From Symbiodinium natans (taxonomy: Eukaryota > Sar > Dinophyceae > Suessiales > Symbiodiniaceae): DNA of 60,000 bases. The stretch is from contig CAJNDS010002273.1 in assembly GCA_905221605.1 (NCBI GenBank), positions 415,574 through 475,573 on the forward strand, in the 5' to 3' direction. This document shows, one piece after another, positions 57,830 to 60,000 of the stretch. The notes below the pieces were generated by a model that saw nothing but the letters and a program-made list of their open reading frames with translations, searched no databases and had not been told where the DNA came from. The stretch's first letter is position 1; each line of letters opens with the position of its first letter. Made by a program: the position numbers and the translations under genes.

Positions 57830-60000
57830 GATCATGCCTGCAGGGACCGTGAAAGGCCCATCCTCGCCACAGCTGCCCACTGTGGCATTGCCACACCAGC
57901 CTTGAAAGCAGCTGGCTTATTCTGCGACAAGCCCCCCAAGGAAAATTAGAAAAAGGTTGTAACTCCGACTATTGAACAGAAGACACACGGCCGCAAAAAG
58001 CCCGCCCGAAAAGGTAGATGTGTGTGATTCCGGTGAAAATGAAAGGCATTTGGGCTTCTGTCGGTAGAATGATGTTGCAAGCATCTGAGCCTTAATCATG
58101 GCCATCTATACGCAAAACGCCTATCCGAACTCTACAGTTCGAGGTTACAAGCATGACTATCATTCGCCGATGGCACAGAGCATGTAGTGCCCTGGAGCTG
58201 CACGGATCAGGCCATCGCCCCAGGAGAATGTACGGCCACCATTGGTAGCCTTGCTCACAGGGGGGCCTTTGGAGGCGAGGTGGGAGGGCTTGAGAAAGCT
58301 TAGGCTCCAAGTCAGCGGAAAAAGGGGAAGCGGAAGGGGAAGGGACAGGGGAAGGGCAAGGGGAGGGGCTCCGATGACGTCCATGAGAGGTCCAAGAAGC
58401 GTATAGCATTTGAAACAACAAAGAAAAACAACAGGAAGAAACACAGACAATAAAAACACCAAACAGAAGGCACGCACACACGCTCACTCACTCATTCAAC
58501 ACATATATATATATATGTATATATATACACGCGCAATCGAACTGGAAAGCAAATGCCACAGCACCATTGCTATGGCATATCAAGCTTGAAGCGCACTTAT
58601 TGCCCTGGCTGCATGCCTTCCGAAACCAGAAACGCATGTAGCAACCGTCGCAGGCACATGGCGCAAAGGGGCATCAGGCAACGTGACACTGCAGCGGGGA
58701 GGGCAGGAGGCGAGGCACTGGACCCAACGCCACCAACAGCCAGTGCAGAGTACCGAGCAGGAGGGCGTGGCAGGGATCCATCATGCCATGTCAAAAACCC
58801 AAGAAGGCGAGCCGGCAACTAGGAACTTATGGTTGAGTCAAGTTGGGTCGCTGAAAGCCCCCACAAGGGTGCATTCAGAACGCAACCTGCCTAATTACTG
58901 CAAGTTGCCAACCACTGGCGAAAAATCGTTCCGGCTGTCCGGACCCTGGTCCGCAGGATTGGGCAGTGGCTCTCGGGGCCAGATTTGCCACTTCCATCCA
59001 ATACGTGACGCGGCGGCGCTGCGTGAAAGGAACCGCCGGGTCCAGCTCGCAAGACATGGCAGCTAAGTCCCAGATGCTTGTGCAAAGAGCTCAAGTTCGC
59101 CCTTACAGAGCGAGTCGAGCGCATCACAGAAAAGGTCACACACAAGGATGCCCCAACCGTGGCAAGACCCTACAGTAGGCCCGGTCTGATCCGACTTCTC
59201 GTTGAGTGGCGACGGCACTACTGTCTTGAACACAACAGAGAGGCTCGAAGTCAGCATTTCCGATTCAACATCCAGCCGCATGGGTTGAGAGTCTACTTCA
59301 TGCAGGAACTTGCTCGCGAAGCATAGAAGCATGCATGAGCAAGCGAATCTAAGGAGGTTAGAGGTGTTTGTAGCGCAGCCGATCGAAATCCTCAGCCTCA
59401 AGATGCCGCATGCAGAGCACCAGAGTGCGGCCCAGTTGCTGGCAAGGTGACGCCGTTCCGGGGAAAGCCTCCCTGAGGCGCTTTCGCGGCATCTTTGCAG
59501 TCGGTACCATCCGGAACCTGTGAGAGACTTCACCAACTCCAGCATGCCGGTTCTAGTCATGCGTGCACATCTTGCTGCCCTCAGTTCTTGAATGTTTATG
59601 GTTTGTTTGAGCTCAGGGGCTGCCAGGAGCCGGTCCCCCTCCTGGAGGGTCGTGCCCTCCATGTCCAAGATTTCGCAAGGCTGCCACTCGAAGCAGCGGT
59701 AGACAAAGTCGGGCACGGGACCCCCCAAGTCCAGGCGCCCCAAACGCACGCTGAAGTCCCGCGGGTAAAGGCAGGTGTTCTCGGCCGCACACCAACAAAC
59801 CTGATATGTACCAGACTGCACCGAGGCGGGGAGGAGGAAGCGGCCGCCGTCCTCGTAGGTGGCGATGGACATCGAGCCCTCCATGAAGGTGGCGGCCTCT
59901 TGCGTTCCTTCACCGCACTTCGTCAGCAACATCACCTTGTCGTTGTTGCTGAGGCCCTCGCCTTCGATCCCCGAGATGTTGCAAAGACGCCCGAGTTGAC
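57830..60000 (-). CDS. Cysteine-rich surface-type repeat protein, partial at window edge
   Basis: The frame is open at the right edge and runs to about 59600: LCNISGIEGEGLSNNDKVML, then TKCGEG, RFLLPASVQSGTYQVCWCAA then ENTCLYPRDFSVRLGRLDLG GP, then FEWQPCEILDMEGTTLQEGD RLL. The alternation of an a..G.G....D.v....CG unit and a ..PG.Y.vCWC....C....F.V..G.L...GP unit is a repeat seen in large extracellular proteins of dinoflagellates and relatives (my recollection, not checked). Matching exons on the same strand follow: about 58680-58560 (CACDGCYMRFWFRKACSQGN), about 58270-58165 (TFSWGDGLIRAAPGHYMLCA) and about 57905-57830 (CGNATVGSCGEDGPFTVPAG MIRV). Another coding-like exon lies at 59200-59063 (CDLFCDALDSLCKGELELFA). 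Linking them into one gene is inference. Confidence 0.58.

Noticed and set aside
57001-57905. Long Leu-, Ser-, Lys/Gln- and Arg-rich open frames
   Set aside because: They are readings of (CTT)n, (TCTG)n and (TCTGG)n simple repeats in every phase.
1-60000. tRNA, rRNA or CRISPR arrays
   Set aside because: No cloverleaf, rRNA core sequence or regularly spaced identical repeats with unique spacers was recognised by eye; the tandem repeats present have no spacers.

Overview
The window looks like a dinoflagellate nuclear genome, probably from the Symbiodiniales/Suessiales/Prorocentrum breadth of the group; I cannot name a species. The reasons are these: plant-type telomere-like repeats (TTTAGGG/CCCTAAA) are scattered every 1-2 kb rather than sitting at an end; coding sequence occurs only as short GC3-rich exons separated by introns with ordinary and odd splice sites; nearly all convincing exons lie on one strand (minus), as expected of dinoflagellate unidirectional gene clusters; and there are non-LTR retrotransposons of the APE-RT type, MITE/introner-like palindromes and abundant microsatellites. 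Long open frames in low-complexity DNA are not genes.

Layout (minus strand unless stated). 0-4.8 kb: one short exon, telomere-like arrays and a TA-flanked MITE (1334-1668). 4.8-6.3 kb: a gene with a CCCH zinc finger and RD/RS-rich exons ending in an RS tail. 7.1-8.75 kb: an unassigned multi-exon gene. 10.7-12.8 kb: the 3' half of a RAP-domain protein gene, interrupted by 840 bp of GT-rich satellite and an 80-bp palindromic insertion. 13.0-17.5 kb: an almost complete LINE (ORF1, endonuclease, reverse transcriptase). 17.6-25.4 kb: sparse exons, palindromic elements and satellites. 26.4-28.7 kb: a gene with repeated W-containing helical motifs like octotricopeptide/FASTK-RAP proteins. 32.1-34.4 kb: an RCC1-repeat gene built from mini-exons. 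34.5-38.3 kb: little coding, AT-rich satellites. 38.4-40 kb: several unassigned exons. 40.3-42.96 kb: a second, 5'-truncated and frameshifted LINE. 43-47.8 kb: arrays, introner-like elements and the exons of one or more unassigned genes. 47.8-50.1 kb: unassigned multi-exon gene(s). 50.2-52.6 kb: a second RCC1-repeat gene. 54.5-55.6 kb: a gene with membrane-like segments and a Lys/Ala-rich tail. 57-57.8 kb: pyrimidine satellites. 57.8-60 kb: a cysteine-rich surface-type protein gene that runs off the window.

The most unusual signal concerns the telomere-like arrays. Many coding exons stop exactly where an array starts, so that the array itself supplies the splice donor (G/GTTTAGGG). Other arrays are preceded by a conserved leader (GTGGCAAAAA, TGCAAAAA or TTCAAAAA on the gene strand). 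This suggests that the interstitial telomere-like repeats here are parts of introns or introner-like insertions, or tails of a small retroposon, rather than old chromosome ends. Several distinct palindromic element families sit in the same kind of position. Exon borders below are read by eye and are approximate unless a base is given with its splice site.
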